In this document: piece after piece, positions 1 through 9,889 of the stretch
Numbering within the stretch: the stretch's first letter is position 1
How the letters are laid out: each line of letters starts with the position of its first letter
Assembly: GCA_035528995.1 (NCBI GenBank)
Contig: DATKXO010000055.1
Location: 1-20,788 of the forward strand
Direction: 5' to 3'
Source: DATKXO01 sp035528995
GTDB taxonomy: Bacteria > Planctomycetota > Phycisphaerae > UBA1845
DNA: 20,788 bases
Translations under genes and position numbers: made by a program
Notes under the pieces: model-generated
Databases searched by the model: none
Told to the model about the DNA's origin: nothing
The model's input: only the letters and a program-made list of their open reading frames with translations

Positions 1-174
1 GACCCGCCCCCAGACCGGCCCGCTCTCGCGGCGGTGAACCAGAACGATAAACGCTGTCAACAACAGCAGGAACGCCGCCAGGATCCAGGCTGGGTACGCC
101 GCCTGCCACTGAACCGAGAGGGGCGCATCGCTCCCCAGTTGAATCCGGTCCAGGTCCAGCAACCATTCCAGCAT
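1..174 (-). CDS. N-terminus of a membrane protein of the moxR/DUF58/BatA operon (partial)
   Basis: An open frame starts with ATG at 174 and stays open for 58 codons to the left edge of the window, so only the N-terminus is visible. It begins MLEWLLDLDRIQLG, has a short polar segment, then one strongly hydrophobic segment (about residues 30-47) followed by HRRES, which looks like a membrane anchor with a basic cytoplasmic flank. It lies 56 bp downstream of the BatA-like gene on the same strand and is probably the next operon gene. In planctomycete-type clusters this position is often taken by another large membrane or VWA-type protein, but nothing visible here proves that. A GGAG lies about 17 bases before the ATG, which is far for a ribosome site, so the start is only moderately sure. 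Confidence 0.6.
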   Translation of the reverse strand, partial: MLEWLLDLDRIQLGSDAPLSVQWQAAYPAWILAAFLLLLTAFIVLVHRRESGPVWGRV

Positions 175-230
175 GCGCGTCACGTGCCAAACTCCGCCCG
201 GGTGAATTCCCGGGCCCCTATCGCCCGGCG

Positions 231-2489
231 TCAGCCCGGGTCGCTATTCCCCTGCCGGCCGGTCGCGAATCGCATGGCCAGCCACACCTCGCAGACCAGC
301 AGCATCGCAACCAGGTAATACATCGACCGGGCCACTTCCTGCGAACCGCCGCCGACCGCCCGGGCGGCCGGTCCGGCGATATCAGCAACATAGACAAAGG
401 GACACTCCAGCAGCGCGCCCAGGGCCTGCTCATCGAGCACGTTCAGGTCGCTCTCCTCGGGGTCTACGTTGGCCGCATAGAGGACACGATCGTTGCCGAT
501 CGAGGCGGTGTAGATGCCGACGCTCTCGGTCGGCCCGAAGCGAAGCTCGTAGCCGCCGGCGTCAGCCAACTGACCCGGCAGCGTGTCCAGGCTGGCGTCG
601 GCCACCGTCCCGTCGGGCGTGGTCACGCGCAGGCCGGCCGCAGCGGCGGCGGACTGTTCCGCCGTCAGCGGCTCGACGATCTGCTGCCCGACGAGCAGCC
701 CACGCGTTTCGCCGGCACCGGCACACAGATGAGCGGCCAGCGCCCAGGTCAGCGATACATAGTCGCCCCGGGCGGCCAGGTTGTTCCAGGCCATGTCCGC
801 CGAGGTCGTGACCAGACACACGCGCCCGGCGCCGAAGGCGCGTTCCGCCACGGCCGGGTGACCGTCGGTGTAACGCATCAACACCGTCGCTTCGGTCGGG
901 TTCACCTCCAACGGCACGAAACGCCACACGCGGCCCTTGAGGAACAGGCCGCTCTCGTGGGCGTCCGTGAAGTCGGTCAGCGACGGGTGCGTGAAACTGT
1001 CCGCTTGAAGTCCGACGTAGGTGTCGCGGTCGTCGGCGGCGCCGATCGGCTCTCCGAGCCTGCCCGGCAAGAGGCCGCGACCATCCGCGTAACCGTAGCG
1101 GTTGTAGTTGTCGCGGCTCACGGCGTCGCCCACAAAGACGAGCAAGCCTCCGCCGCGGCGCACGAACTCCTCCAAGCGGTCCCAACCGGCCGATCCCCAT
1201 TCCTCGAAGCGTTGCACGTTGCACAGCGCGATCAGGCGGTACGCGCTGAGCGTCTCGCCGGGTAGTTCCAGCTCGGTGACCACCTTTGGGTCGAGCAAGC
1301 CTCGCTCGCCGGGTTGCACGGCCGGGGCCAGGGCCGTGGCCAGGTACCCCGCCTCGCCCGTCAGCCGGGTAGGACCGGGTTGCCCGTCCACCAACAACAC
1401 CGGCACCGAATCGAAGACCTCCAACGACAGGTAGCGCGCGTCATCGACGGACAGGGCGTCGGCCGACGGGGCGTCAATACGGACGTCGATGGCATGGACA
1501 CCGGGGGTCTCGACGATAATCGAGAAAGCAACCTTCCGGTCGCCGCCGGGCTCGATCGTGTCGAGGGGAATCCGGCGGACGATGCGCCCGTCCCGGCGAA
1601 CCTGCAAGCCCAGATCGCGGGCTCGGTCGGCCCGGAAGTTGGCCACGGTCGCCTCCAGCCGAATCGGCAGACCTGTCCCCGGAAGCGGATCGCGGCAGAC
1701 CAGGGAGGTGACCGCCAGGTTGCCGTCGGGCCGGTCGGTCGACGGGATGATCACCAGGGTGGCTCGATCGGCGATGCGCCGCGCGGTTTCGGCCGCCTCC
1801 TGATCCGCCCGCCACGCGGAGGCGGCCTGATCCGAGATCACGTACACCGCTTGGTTCTCGGGTGGAACCGCGGAGACCTGCAGGACTTCCAGCGCTGCGT
1901 TCAGTCCCCCGGGCAGATCGGTGGCCCGCCCGGTGCCGCGGATCGATCCCAGACGTTCGCGAATGGTCCGCCGGTCGAAGGCGGCGTGCCCGACGACCGG
2001 CTCGGCCGGATCGGCCAGCGTGATCACGCTGACCGCGTCACCGTCCGGGAAGCCGGCCAGCAACCGATCGGCGAGTGCGGCAGCGGCCGGGCGCTGGTAC
2101 GCGTCCCCGCTGTTCGATCCGGGCGCGGATGCGGATAGCGAGTTGTCGATCAACAACACGCGGTGCCAGTGCGACTCGCCCAGTCCGATGATCGATGCGG
2201 CCGGCAGGTAAGGCCGGGCCACCGCCAGCCCGAACAGAAGGATCGCCGCCATCCGGACGGCCAGCAGCAGCCAGTGCTCGAAGCGGATGCGGCGCAGGCT
2301 TCGCTGATTGGCGGCCAGCAGGAACGCCATCGCCGCCCAGGGCATCCGCTTGTGCCGCCGCCGATTGATCAGATGAACGATCAGCGGCACCGATGCCGCC
2401 AACACGGCCGCCAACGCGATGCCCGGGTGAACAAACGACACCACGGCCCCGATCGCCGGCGACATGGGATGGCCGATCTCGCCCATCAT
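231..2489 (-). CDS. BatA-like membrane protein with von Willebrand A domain
   Basis: This 752-residue protein has the classic BatA N-terminus: a hydrophobic helix (about residues 20-41) ending in HLINRRRHKRMPWAAMAFLL, then a second helix (about 73-92) ending in ARPYL. The VWA domain follows, with a MIDAS-type metal site DNSLS (D115, S117, S119). The middle is a long extracytoplasmic region of beta-rich sequence, and a last membrane helix lies near residues 723-741 before a short polar tail. Proteins of this kind are membrane partners of MoxR ATPases; their substrates are generally unknown. The frame stays open upstream to 2654 inside the DUF58 gene, but that part is not protein-like. ATGs at 2489, 2486 and 2465 are all possible starts and none has a strong ribosome site. 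It lies 32 bp after the DUF58 stop, consistent with co-transcription. Confidence 0.85.
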   Translation of the reverse strand: MMGEIGHPMSPAIGAVVSFVHPGIALAAVLAASVPLIVHLINRRRHKRMPWAAMAFLLAANQRSLRRIRFEHWLLLAVRMAAILLFGLAVARPYLPAASIIGLGESHWHRVLLIDNSLSASAPGSNSGDAYQRPAAAALADRLLAGFPDGDAVSVITLADPAEPVVGHAAFDRRTIRERLGSIRGTGRATDLPGGLNAALEVLQVSAVPPENQAVYVISDQAASAWRADQEAAETARRIADRATLVIIPSTDRPDGNLAVTSLVCRDPLPGTGLPIRLEATVANFRADRARDLGLQVRRDGRIVRRIPLDTIEPGGDRKVAFSIIVETPGVHAIDVRIDAPSADALSVDDARYLSLEVFDSVPVLLVDGQPGPTRLTGEAGYLATALAPAVQPGERGLLDPKVVTELELPGETLSAYRLIALCNVQRFEEWGSAGWDRLEEFVRRGGGLLVFVGDAVSRDNYNRYGYADGRGLLPGRLGEPIGAADDRDTYVGLQADSFTHPSLTDFTDAHESGLFLKGRVWRFVPLEVNPTEATVLMRYTDGHPAVAERAFGAGRVCLVTTSADMAWNNLAARGDYVSLTWALAAHLCAGAGETRGLLVGQQIVEPLTAEQSAAAAAGLRVTTPDGTVADASLDTLPGQLADAGGYELRFGPTESVGIYTASIGNDRVLYAANVDPEESDLNVLDEQALGALLECPFVYVADIAGPAARAVGGGSQEVARSMYYLVAMLLVCEVWLAMRFATGRQGNSDPG

Positions 2490-2521
2490 TCGATGTTCAC
2501 AACTCGCTCTGCGCCATTCGG

Positions 2522-3469
2522 TCAGCCGCCGCCCAAAACCCGACTGGATCGTTTCCGGATCTGGGTGCTGCGCGTGGCCAGGTAGGCGCTGATGGCGACA
2601 TCCAGCGGCGCGGAGGTGCGAAACGGCACATAGTCCACCCGCAGACGGTGGCACCCGCTGCGCAGAGATTCGTGAAAGCGGCGCACCTCCTCCAGGTAGC
2701 GGTCCCGCAGGGCCCGTGGCTCGGTCAGCAGCCGGCCGGCGTGTTCCAGCCCCTCGAACAGTGTGGGGCCCTGGAATGGAAAATCGTATTCAGCATCGTC
2801 CCACACCCCGCAGACGATGATCTCGTGCCGACGAAAGCGGAGGTGGGCGATGCCCTTGAGGGTCTCCTCCGCGTTGTCGAACAGGTCGCTGACCAGGATG
2901 ATGAGCACGCGGTGATCGAGCCGCTCGGCCAGGTCGTTCAGCACCGCCCGGATGCCCGTCTTGGCCGGTCCGGTCGCGCCCTCCAGTTCGTGGATGATCG
3001 TTCGCCAATGGCTCGGGTTCCGCGACGGGCGGACCAGCCGCGTGATCCTCTCGTCGAAAAGGGTCAGACCCACGCTGTCGCGCTGCTTGTTGAGGGCCAG
3101 ATAGGTCAGCGAGGCCGCGATGACCGTGGCGTACTGGTGTTTGGTCATGACCGCCTGTGGCGATCGGTAGGTCATCGACTCGCTGCAATCGACGACCAGC
3201 ATGCATTCCAGGTTGGTCTCCTGCTCGTACTCCTTGGTGTAGTACTTGTCGGTCCGCCCGTAGACCTTCCAGTCGATGTGACGCAAGTCGTCGCCCTGGG
3301 TGTAGGGGCGGCGGTCGGCGTACTCCACGCTGGTCCCCCGGTAGGGCGACCGATGCATGCCCGTGTAGTAGCCCTCCACCACCATGCGGGCCCGCAACTC
3401 CAGGCCCCCGATCTTGGCCAGCACCTCCGGACGAAGGTAGTGCTTGTAATCCCCGGCCGGTTCACTCAT
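2522..3469 (-). CDS. DUF58 domain protein (VWA-like)
   Basis: This 315-residue protein carries the DUF58 signature: GMHRSPYRGTSVEYADRR and GDDLRHIDWKVYGRTDKYY (about residues 37-77), then a VWA-like fold with the metal site DCSESM (D94, S96, S98). No membrane helix is visible, so it is probably cytoplasmic or peripheral. DUF58 proteins typically occur beside MoxR ATPases and BatA-type membrane proteins and are thought to work with them in protein assembly or metal insertion; the actual target here cannot be told. The start at 3469 is chosen because GAGGGAG lies about 7 bases before it; the frame is open 35 codons further up but that stretch is not protein-like. It is the second gene of the operon, 139 bp after the moxR stop. 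Confidence 0.9.
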   Translation of the reverse strand: MSEPAGDYKHYLRPEVLAKIGGLELRARMVVEGYYTGMHRSPYRGTSVEYADRRPYTQGDDLRHIDWKVYGRTDKYYTKEYEQETNLECMLVVDCSESMTYRSPQAVMTKHQYATVIAASLTYLALNKQRDSVGLTLFDERITRLVRPSRNPSHWRTIIHELEGATGPAKTGIRAVLNDLAERLDHRVLIILVSDLFDNAEETLKGIAHLRFRRHEIIVCGVWDDAEYDFPFQGPTLFEGLEHAGRLLTEPRALRDRYLEEVRRFHESLRSGCHRLRVDYVPFRTSAPLDVAISAYLATRSTQIRKRSSRVLGGG

Positions 3470-3575
3470 CGGGCCGCTCCCTCGACCGCGGATTGAACGA
3501 TATGGACTGCAAAGAACCGATTGCGAAGTGGAGGACGCGGAACGGTGCTGTGCTCCCAAATACCCGACCTGCACC

Positions 3576-3608
3576 TCTCACCACTCGCTACTCGCAACTC
3601 GTCATTCG

Positions 3609-3617
<9 letters not shown>
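3576..3617. repeat. Degenerate 7-bp tandem repeat over the moxR stop codon
   Basis: On the plus strand the units read ACTCGCT (3583), ACTCGCA (3590), ACTCGTC (3597), ATTCGCT (3604) and ACCCGCC (3611), with a weaker unit TCTCACC at 3576. On the coding strand this is an AGCGAGT-type heptamer array. The moxR stop codon (TAG, 3609-3611) lies within it, and it leads into the gap before the DUF58 gene. Heptameric arrays of similar sequence are known as short tandem repeats in several bacterial groups; assignment to such a family is inference. Confidence 0.75.
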
Positions 3618-4694
<1,077 letters not shown>

Positions 4695-4769
4695 CTGGGC
4701 GACTCCTTTCCATGCGCTCGACACGCCCCGGAGAAGGCCGATTCATCCCCAACCGGGCGGCCGCTAAGG

Positions 4770-4797
4770 ATTGTATCGGACGTGGCAGGTCCGTCCA
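4770..4797 (-). promoter_or_regulatory. Candidate promoter of the moxR operon
   Basis: Reading the minus strand, TGGACG (4797-4792) and TACAAT (4775-4770) are separated by 16 bases and resemble sigma-70 -35 and -10 boxes with 4 of 6 and 5 of 6 matches. They lie between the terminators of the preceding gene and the moxR ribosome site, which is where a promoter is expected. This is a by-eye match only. Confidence 0.35.
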
Positions 4798-4814
4798 TCG
4801 CGTTTCTTCGGGGC

Positions 4815-4844
4815 AAAAAACGGGCCGGCAATCGTGGCTGCCGG
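4815..4844 (-). terminator. Second terminator-like hairpin after the M1 peptidase gene
   Basis: On the minus strand CCGGCA (4844-4839) and TGCCGG (4830-4825) form a 6-bp stem with an 8-base loop, followed after four bases by TTTTTT (4820-4815). It is weaker than the hairpin just upstream and would act as a backup terminator. Confidence 0.5.
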
Positions 4845-4880
4845 ATCGGAGCGACGCCCTCGTCCACTTCGCCCCGCTTC

Positions 4881-4922
4881 AAAAAACCGTCCGCGGTCCG
4901 CTCGAAGCGGACACGCGGGCGG
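4881..4922 (-). terminator. Intrinsic terminator of the M1 peptidase gene
   Basis: On the minus strand GTCCGCT (4912-4906) pairs with AGCGGAC (4902-4896) around a 3-base loop. The stem extends past one bulged base through CCGCG/CGCGG and, past one mismatch, CCG/CGG, giving about 15 paired positions, and runs directly into TTTTTT (4886-4881). It begins 37 bases after the stop codon at 4960. Confidence 0.8.
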
Positions 4923-4959
4923 TAGTCAAGCCTCGGCCGCGAGTCAAAGTCGGACCCGC

Positions 4960-7900
4960 CTACGGGCAGACGCACGGGCAAGGGGCCATGTTGCCCAGGC
5001 GAGAAGTCGCGGAAGATTTGTCCCCCGGTTCTATCGCGCCGTCCCGGTTTATGTCGTACCAGAAGTTGGTTTCGTCCACCGGTTGCCCGATGCGCGCCTT
5101 GATGGCCGATACGTCGGCCGTGGTGACCACACAGTCGCGGTCCACGTCCGCCGCGAGCATGACGATCGTCCAACAGTCGTCGATGTCGCCCTCGAACGTA
5201 AGCGTGCAGCAGGACTTCCTCGCGAGTTTGTCGGTGAACTGCACCCGGGCGATTTCACTGCCGTCGGCGATCACGCTCGCGGTGCCGCCGTACGTGTTCG
5301 GCGTGCACGAAACCGAGACTGTAGTGCTGTCGGGACTGACCGGCAGGCTGCACTGCAGCTCCAGTTCCGGCGCGATGTTCGAATCCAAGCGCGGCTCGAC
5401 GTTGTCGTAGGGCGCCCCGTTCCCGTCGGTGCCGATATCGAGGCAGAACTCGCCGGCCAGTCCGTGCGTGTAGCAACTGGCGACAGCTGATATCCATGCC
5501 GGGTAGCACTCGTCCGGAGTACCGTCAACATTGAGGTCCTCGCTGAAGCCCCGGGCAATGTCACATTCATCGGGGAACCCGTTGGGCTGGCAGTCCTGAC
5601 TCGTACCGACAGCGATCTCGCAGGCGTCGAGAACGCCGTTGGTGTTGCAATCAGCGCTGCCGTCGACAGTCATCAGGAAAACACGCCCGTCGGCTTGGCC
5701 ATCGACATCTCGGTAACCCACGATCTGGCCGGCATCATTAATGTCCCATGCTTCCGCCAGAAGCCCGCAGGTGGTGACGTTGCCGGGAATCAGGTCATTG
5801 AGGTCCGCCTCGACCTCGTCCTCCCAGATGCAGGCGTGGTCGCCGCACACGCCGACGGCCTGGCCGAGGTTGTTGATTCCGTACGCCACGCTACCTGACC
5901 GGAAGGAACTCGAGCACGGCAATTCCACCGAGATCCATTCCTCGGTTTCCACGTCGAAGGACCAGCGCTTCGCTTGCCCAACGGCTTGCCCGACGACCTG
6001 GCCGGAATCATTGACGTCGTAAGCAGCGCTCGTCAGCCCGACCGTGCTCAGATCCCTGATGACCCACTCCTCGGTCTCGTTATCGTACTCCCAAGTGACA
6101 GCGCGCATGCCGTTGCTGGTCGCCTCTTCTGACCAGCCGGCCACCAGCTCGCTGTTGTTGATCGCCCAGGCTGCACTTCTATTGCCGCCCAGCGAGGGTA
6201 GGTCGATGGCCTGCAAGCCCCCGGTCGCGCAGTCGTACTGCCAGAGCACTGCGTGATAGTGGGTTTCGTCATCACCTGCATAGCCGACCACTTGGCCCAC
6301 GTCGTTGATGCCATGCGCCGCCGCCACGCAATCGGTGGTCTCGAGTTCGTGCATACCCGGATCGAGTCCATAAGCGCTCTCCGGGAGCCAGAGGAAGGCG
6401 CGCACGCCGTTCGAGTTCACTGACTGGCCGACGATCCATCCCGCATCGTTGATGCCGTACGCGACGCTCGACGTATCATCATCCACGACCCCAAGATCCG
6501 TCACCCCGGCGTCCAGGCCGTAGTACGGTTGAACCAGCCACAGGGAGGCACGCTCGGCGCCGGTGGCTCCCAAGCCCACCGCTACCTGTGACAGGTTGTT
6601 GATGCAAGCGCCGCGCTCTTCCGTGCTCATGCCCGTGCCCACATCCGCCAGCAGGCTTGGAACGAACGGCCGCCCGAACCTTGTCAGAATCCACTGATCG
6701 GGATCGAACTTCAGCCACGTTCCCCACCCATCCACAGGCAACTCATAGTATTCAACTGCCTCGTCGTTCCAGACGGTGTGCGGCGTCGGCACTCCGTTGC
6801 GGACCGTCACAACGTCGATCGGCATGGTGAAGACCGGATCGTAGAACGGCCAGCCGTTTTGAACCTGCCAGACCCAGAGCTTCATGACGTTGCGCCTGGT
6901 TTGGAGCGGAAAATACACATAGGCCGGCGCCCCACCGTTGTAGATCCACTCGTCGAAGAACCAGTCGACGTTCCTGTTTCCTGCACTCGCCGGACCAGGA
7001 TAGTCGGGGTGCTCCAGATACGCAGCCCAGTCGTCGTACAGCCCGTTGGTGGCACAGAAGTCCTCCGCAACTTCCTCGAAGTGATCCGTCGTAGCGCAGC
7101 CGGTCTCCTCAAACTCCCCTCGATACCTCCTGAGCAACCTGAAGATCGCCGGCGGATCGTCCGCCTGGTAGTCAGGGCCCACCAAATGTCGCAGCATATC
7201 CAAGACCCTGGGTGCCTTGCGATACTGAAGCTCGAAGTCAATTACAACGCCAGCCATCGACACATCATGCAAATAGACAGACTTGTCCAGCGTGTCCGGA
7301 CCCGGCTGATGCGCGGTCGTCACATAGTGACGCAGAGCCGAGAGCGGCGTATTGAAGAAGACGTTGAATGGGAACCGATCTGCATTCCACTGGGTCTCAA
7401 ACCACACGCCCTCCGTAAAGCAGGCGAAACCCTCATTGAGCCAGACGTCGTTCCACATCGCACATGTGATCAGGTCTCCCCACCAACTGTGGGCAAGCTC
7501 GTGACACGTATGCCACTCGACTGTCGAGAATAACCCGCTGTAGGGTTGTCGCTTGTACCACGTTCCCACCTGCCCCGTTGCCGTCTGGTGTTCCATGCCG
7601 CCGTGGCCAATCGGATCGCCGGCTCGTTCGTGAGGCCACTGATAAATGGCGTATTTCTCATCGCTGAAAGGGTACGGACCGTAGCGGATGGGTTGGCCGT
7701 ACTGGTCGGTCTCAGTGTAGGCGTCCAGCATTTCCTTTACCCTGGCCCATTTTCTACGATTCGAGTTCAGGCCGTGCGGCAACTCCGGCCACACATACAG
7801 GAAGATGTCTGTCACGCTGGAGGCCAGTTCCGGCAGTTCGTTCTCGGTCACGACGTCGTAATTCGTCACCGCAACGGAAAAAAGGTACGCTGCCGTCTCG

Positions 7901-9615
7901 TAGTCCGTCTCCCAATGATAGGTCCAAGTGGACCCGTTGGTTGTGACGTCTTTCAACTCGCCCTGAGACACCGCGTACAGGGCGGCAGGGACCGAGAAGG
8001 AGAGATCCGCCGTAGCCTTGTCGCAGTTCCAGTTCTCGCCATCGTCCTTGACCGGCCACCACAGGTACGCAAACCAGGGCTCGACACTCGTGCTCACGAT
8101 CGGCGTCTGAGGTCCTCCCAGCAAACCATGATGTTGAAAGAACATGCCCGTGTAGTGATCCCAATCGCCCGTAGTGAAGTGCTCGTAACGCGGGTTTCCC
8201 TGGTATTCGACCTTGAGGTAGAAGACACCACCGCTGGTGCACACGTCGTCGATGGCAACGCAGGCGGATATTTGATCGCCGCCCCACTGCCAATCCTCTC
8301 CTTCCGTAAGTGCCTGCCACGGTCCGTCCCAACTGAGCCCGATCGACACCTCTGTGTTGTTGCCGAAAGCCTGCTGGTCAAGGCGGAAGCCGAAGGCAGT
8401 CAGGCCGTTGGCCAGACACTCGACCTCCATGCGGTTCGTGCCGGAAACCCACTCGGTGTCGGGGTCGATTGTGAGATCGAGCTTGTAGTGCAGCACGTCG
8501 AAGTCGAGGTGGTCATAGTCACAAACCTCCCAGACAATGTTGACTTCGCCGTCTTGGCCATCTTGACCCGATAAGCCGCCGCTACCGTCCGTTGCGCAAT
8601 GATACGTTCCTGTGGAGTAGCAGCCTTGCCCGCCGGCGCCCCCATTGGGGGAACCTCCCGAGCAGCCCGTGGTTCGCCCCCCGCTAATGGAGTAGTACTC
8701 GCAGCATCCGCCCTTCGAGCCGCCGTCCCCGCCGCCGGCACCATCACCGCCATCGGCGCGGATGTCGGCCTCATTCAGGTTTATGGCGTGGCCGTAGTGG
8801 ATCTCGACCGTGCCGCCGTTGCCACCGGCGCCACCGCCACCGCCACCACCGCCGCCGCCGGAGACATCCCTCCAAAGCAGGAGGTACAAGAACTTGTAGT
8901 ACTCGGCACCGCAGTTCTCGTAGCCGTATGGATCCGTCGAGTCGCCTTCTGGTGCCACTGCGCCAGAATCGCCGTCTAGCCCGTCGGCGTGGATCAGGCC
9001 GCGATTGTCGAGCTGATAGCCCCAGATCTTCACCAGCCCGCCACCTTCGCCAGCGGCACCGCCAGCGGCACCATTGCCGCCATCGGCATCGGCGTCTGTA
9101 AGCCCGTGCCATCCGGTACCACCACCGCCGCCACCGCCGCCGCCTCGCCCACCGCGGCCGTTCTGGCCCTCTTGATCGCTGCTGGGGTACGCGCCCCACT
9201 GACCAGAAGCCCCGGGATCACCATCCGAATCTCGTTGGCCGCAGGCGGCGGGGTGGGCACCGTTATGATCCGCGCCAAGGCCACCAGCACCACCAGCGCC
9301 GCCGTCGCCACCAGTCACAGTGTCAGTGATTATCCCCTGATTAGTGAGGGTCCCGCAGACGCGCAGGATGTTTCCCTGGGTGTCGAGCATCCCGCCAGAG
9401 CTGATGGTGACATTGCGGTAGTTCATATTGGGATCCAGATCGTGGTGCACCCCAAACCCGACGGTCAGGTTGCCGTTGGATCCGTCTCCGAACTCGACAT
9501 TCGGCACGCCCGCGGTACAGGCATCTTGCGCCACTGCCGACCCAGGCGCCACGCACCACACCAGGCAACCGGCCAAGGTCAGCGACAACAGTCCCTTTAA
9601 TCTTGCGTTCTTCAT
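4960..9615 (-). CDS. Secreted M1-family zinc metallopeptidase with glycine-rich, HAF and dockerin-like regions
   Basis: A 1551-residue exported protein. A signal peptide (about 1-29, ending SAVAQ) is followed by a glycine-rich region (about 101-350) with short beta-type modules between glycine runs. The M1 peptidase begins near 366. It has the exopeptidase-like motif GGMEH (672-676), zinc site HELAH (705-709) with the third ligand E728 exactly 18 residues later in WLNEGF, and a likely catalytic Tyr798 in YRKAP. Seven HAF-type repeats (about 1001-1316) follow, then three DCNxNG-type repeats (1322-1370), a cysteine-containing beta-rich domain, and two calcium loops of dockerin type (D1490-D1501 and D1521-D1532). 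The start has GAGGAGG 9 bases upstream. M1 enzymes are usually aminopeptidases, but GGMEH in place of GAMEN makes the exact specificity uncertain. Its base composition looks less GC-rich than its neighbours in places (a sampled line near 7201 is about 53% GC, against 65% in a line of the A2M gene). Confidence 0.92.
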   Translation of the reverse strand: MKNARLKGLLSLTLAGCLVWCVAPGSAVAQDACTAGVPNVEFGDGSNGNLTVGFGVHHDLDPNMNYRNVTISSGGMLDTQGNILRVCGTLTNQGIITDTVTGGDGGAGGAGGLGADHNGAHPAACGQRDSDGDPGASGQWGAYPSSDQEGQNGRGGRGGGGGGGGGTGWHGLTDADADGGNGAAGGAAGEGGGLVKIWGYQLDNRGLIHADGLDGDSGAVAPEGDSTDPYGYENCGAEYYKFLYLLLWRDVSGGGGGGGGGGAGGNGGTVEIHYGHAINLNEADIRADGGDGAGGGDGGSKGGCCEYYSISGGRTTGCSGGSPNGGAGGQGCYSTGTYHCATDGSGGLSGQDGQDGEVNIVWEVCDYDHLDFDVLHYKLDLTIDPDTEWVSGTNRMEVECLANGLTAFGFRLDQQAFGNNTEVSIGLSWDGPWQALTEGEDWQWGGDQISACVAIDDVCTSGGVFYLKVEYQGNPRYEHFTTGDWDHYTGMFFQHHGLLGGPQTPIVSTSVEPWFAYLWWPVKDDGENWNCDKATADLSFSVPAALYAVSQGELKDVTTNGSTWTYHWETDYETAAYLFSVAVTNYDVVTENELPELASSVTDIFLYVWPELPHGLNSNRRKWARVKEMLDAYTETDQYGQPIRYGPYPFSDEKYAIYQWPHERAGDPIGHGGMEHQTATGQVGTWYKRQPYSGLFSTVEWHTCHELAHSWWGDLITCAMWNDVWLNEGFACFTEGVWFETQWNADRFPFNVFFNTPLSALRHYVTTAHQPGPDTLDKSVYLHDVSMAGVVIDFELQYRKAPRVLDMLRHLVGPDYQADDPPAIFRLLRRYRGEFEETGCATTDHFEEVAEDFCATNGLYDDWAAYLEHPDYPGPASAGNRNVDWFFDEWIYNGGAPAYVYFPLQTRRNVMKLWVWQVQNGWPFYDPVFTMPIDVVTVRNGVPTPHTVWNDEAVEYYELPVDGWGTWLKFDPDQWILTRFGRPFVPSLLADVGTGMSTEERGACINNLSQVAVGLGATGAERASLWLVQPYYGLDAGVTDLGVVDDDTSSVAYGINDAGWIVGQSVNSNGVRAFLWLPESAYGLDPGMHELETTDCVAAAHGINDVGQVVGYAGDDETHYHAVLWQYDCATGGLQAIDLPSLGGNRSAAWAINNSELVAGWSEEATSNGMRAVTWEYDNETEEWVIRDLSTVGLTSAAYDVNDSGQVVGQAVGQAKRWSFDVETEEWISVELPCSSSFRSGSVAYGINNLGQAVGVCGDHACIWEDEVEADLNDLIPGNVTTCGLLAEAWDINDAGQIVGYRDVDGQADGRVFLMTVDGSADCNTNGVLDACEIAVGTSQDCQPNGFPDECDIARGFSEDLNVDGTPDECYPAWISAVASCYTHGLAGEFCLDIGTDGNGAPYDNVEPRLDSNIAPELELQCSLPVSPDSTTVSVSCTPNTYGGTASVIADGSEIARVQFTDKLARKSCCTLTFEGDIDDCWTIVMLAADVDRDCVVTTADVSAIKARIGQPVDETNFWYDINRDGAIEPGDKSSATSRLGNMAPCPCVCP
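5668..6615 (-). repeat. Seven HAF-type protein repeats within the M1 peptidase gene
   Basis: The encoded protein repeats the pattern (A/G)x-IN(D/N)xGQxVG followed about 15-20 residues later by (H/R)AxxW. The central Asn falls at residues 1006, 1056, 1104, 1153, 1202, 1248 and 1293, giving spacings of 50, 48, 49, 49, 46 and 45. This matches the extracellular HAF repeat type. The DNA is not a close tandem repeat; only the protein pattern is kept. Confidence 0.8.
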
Positions 9616-9889
9616 GGCAGGAACCTCCTCGTCTTTGTCCTGGATACACCGTGGTTCTGACTTCCTGATTGAGACGCCCTCTTGCGAAGGTCAGGGCGGC
9701 GCCCGTTGCCGTTGCCAAGCGAGCCACGCTCAGGCGCGCCTCCTTCTGCGGTCGACGTGCTCGTGGAACTCGCCACCGTTGGCCTCCCTTCTCTTCCACG
9801 AGGCAGTTCCGTGCACCCACCGACGCAGGGTCCGGCGTACGCGCACAACTCCCCCGTAGGCCGGGCGGCGCCCCTCGCTCTGGCTCTGT

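Noticed and set aside
2490..2654. Upstream extension of the BatA-like gene into the DUF58 gene
   Set aside because: The extra 55 codons overlap coding sequence of DUF58 in another frame and lack a membrane or VWA pattern.
8565..9315. CRISPR-like array suggested by repetitive GCC/ACC runs
   Set aside because: The repeats are irregular trinucleotide runs encoding glycine within a coding region, without spacers.
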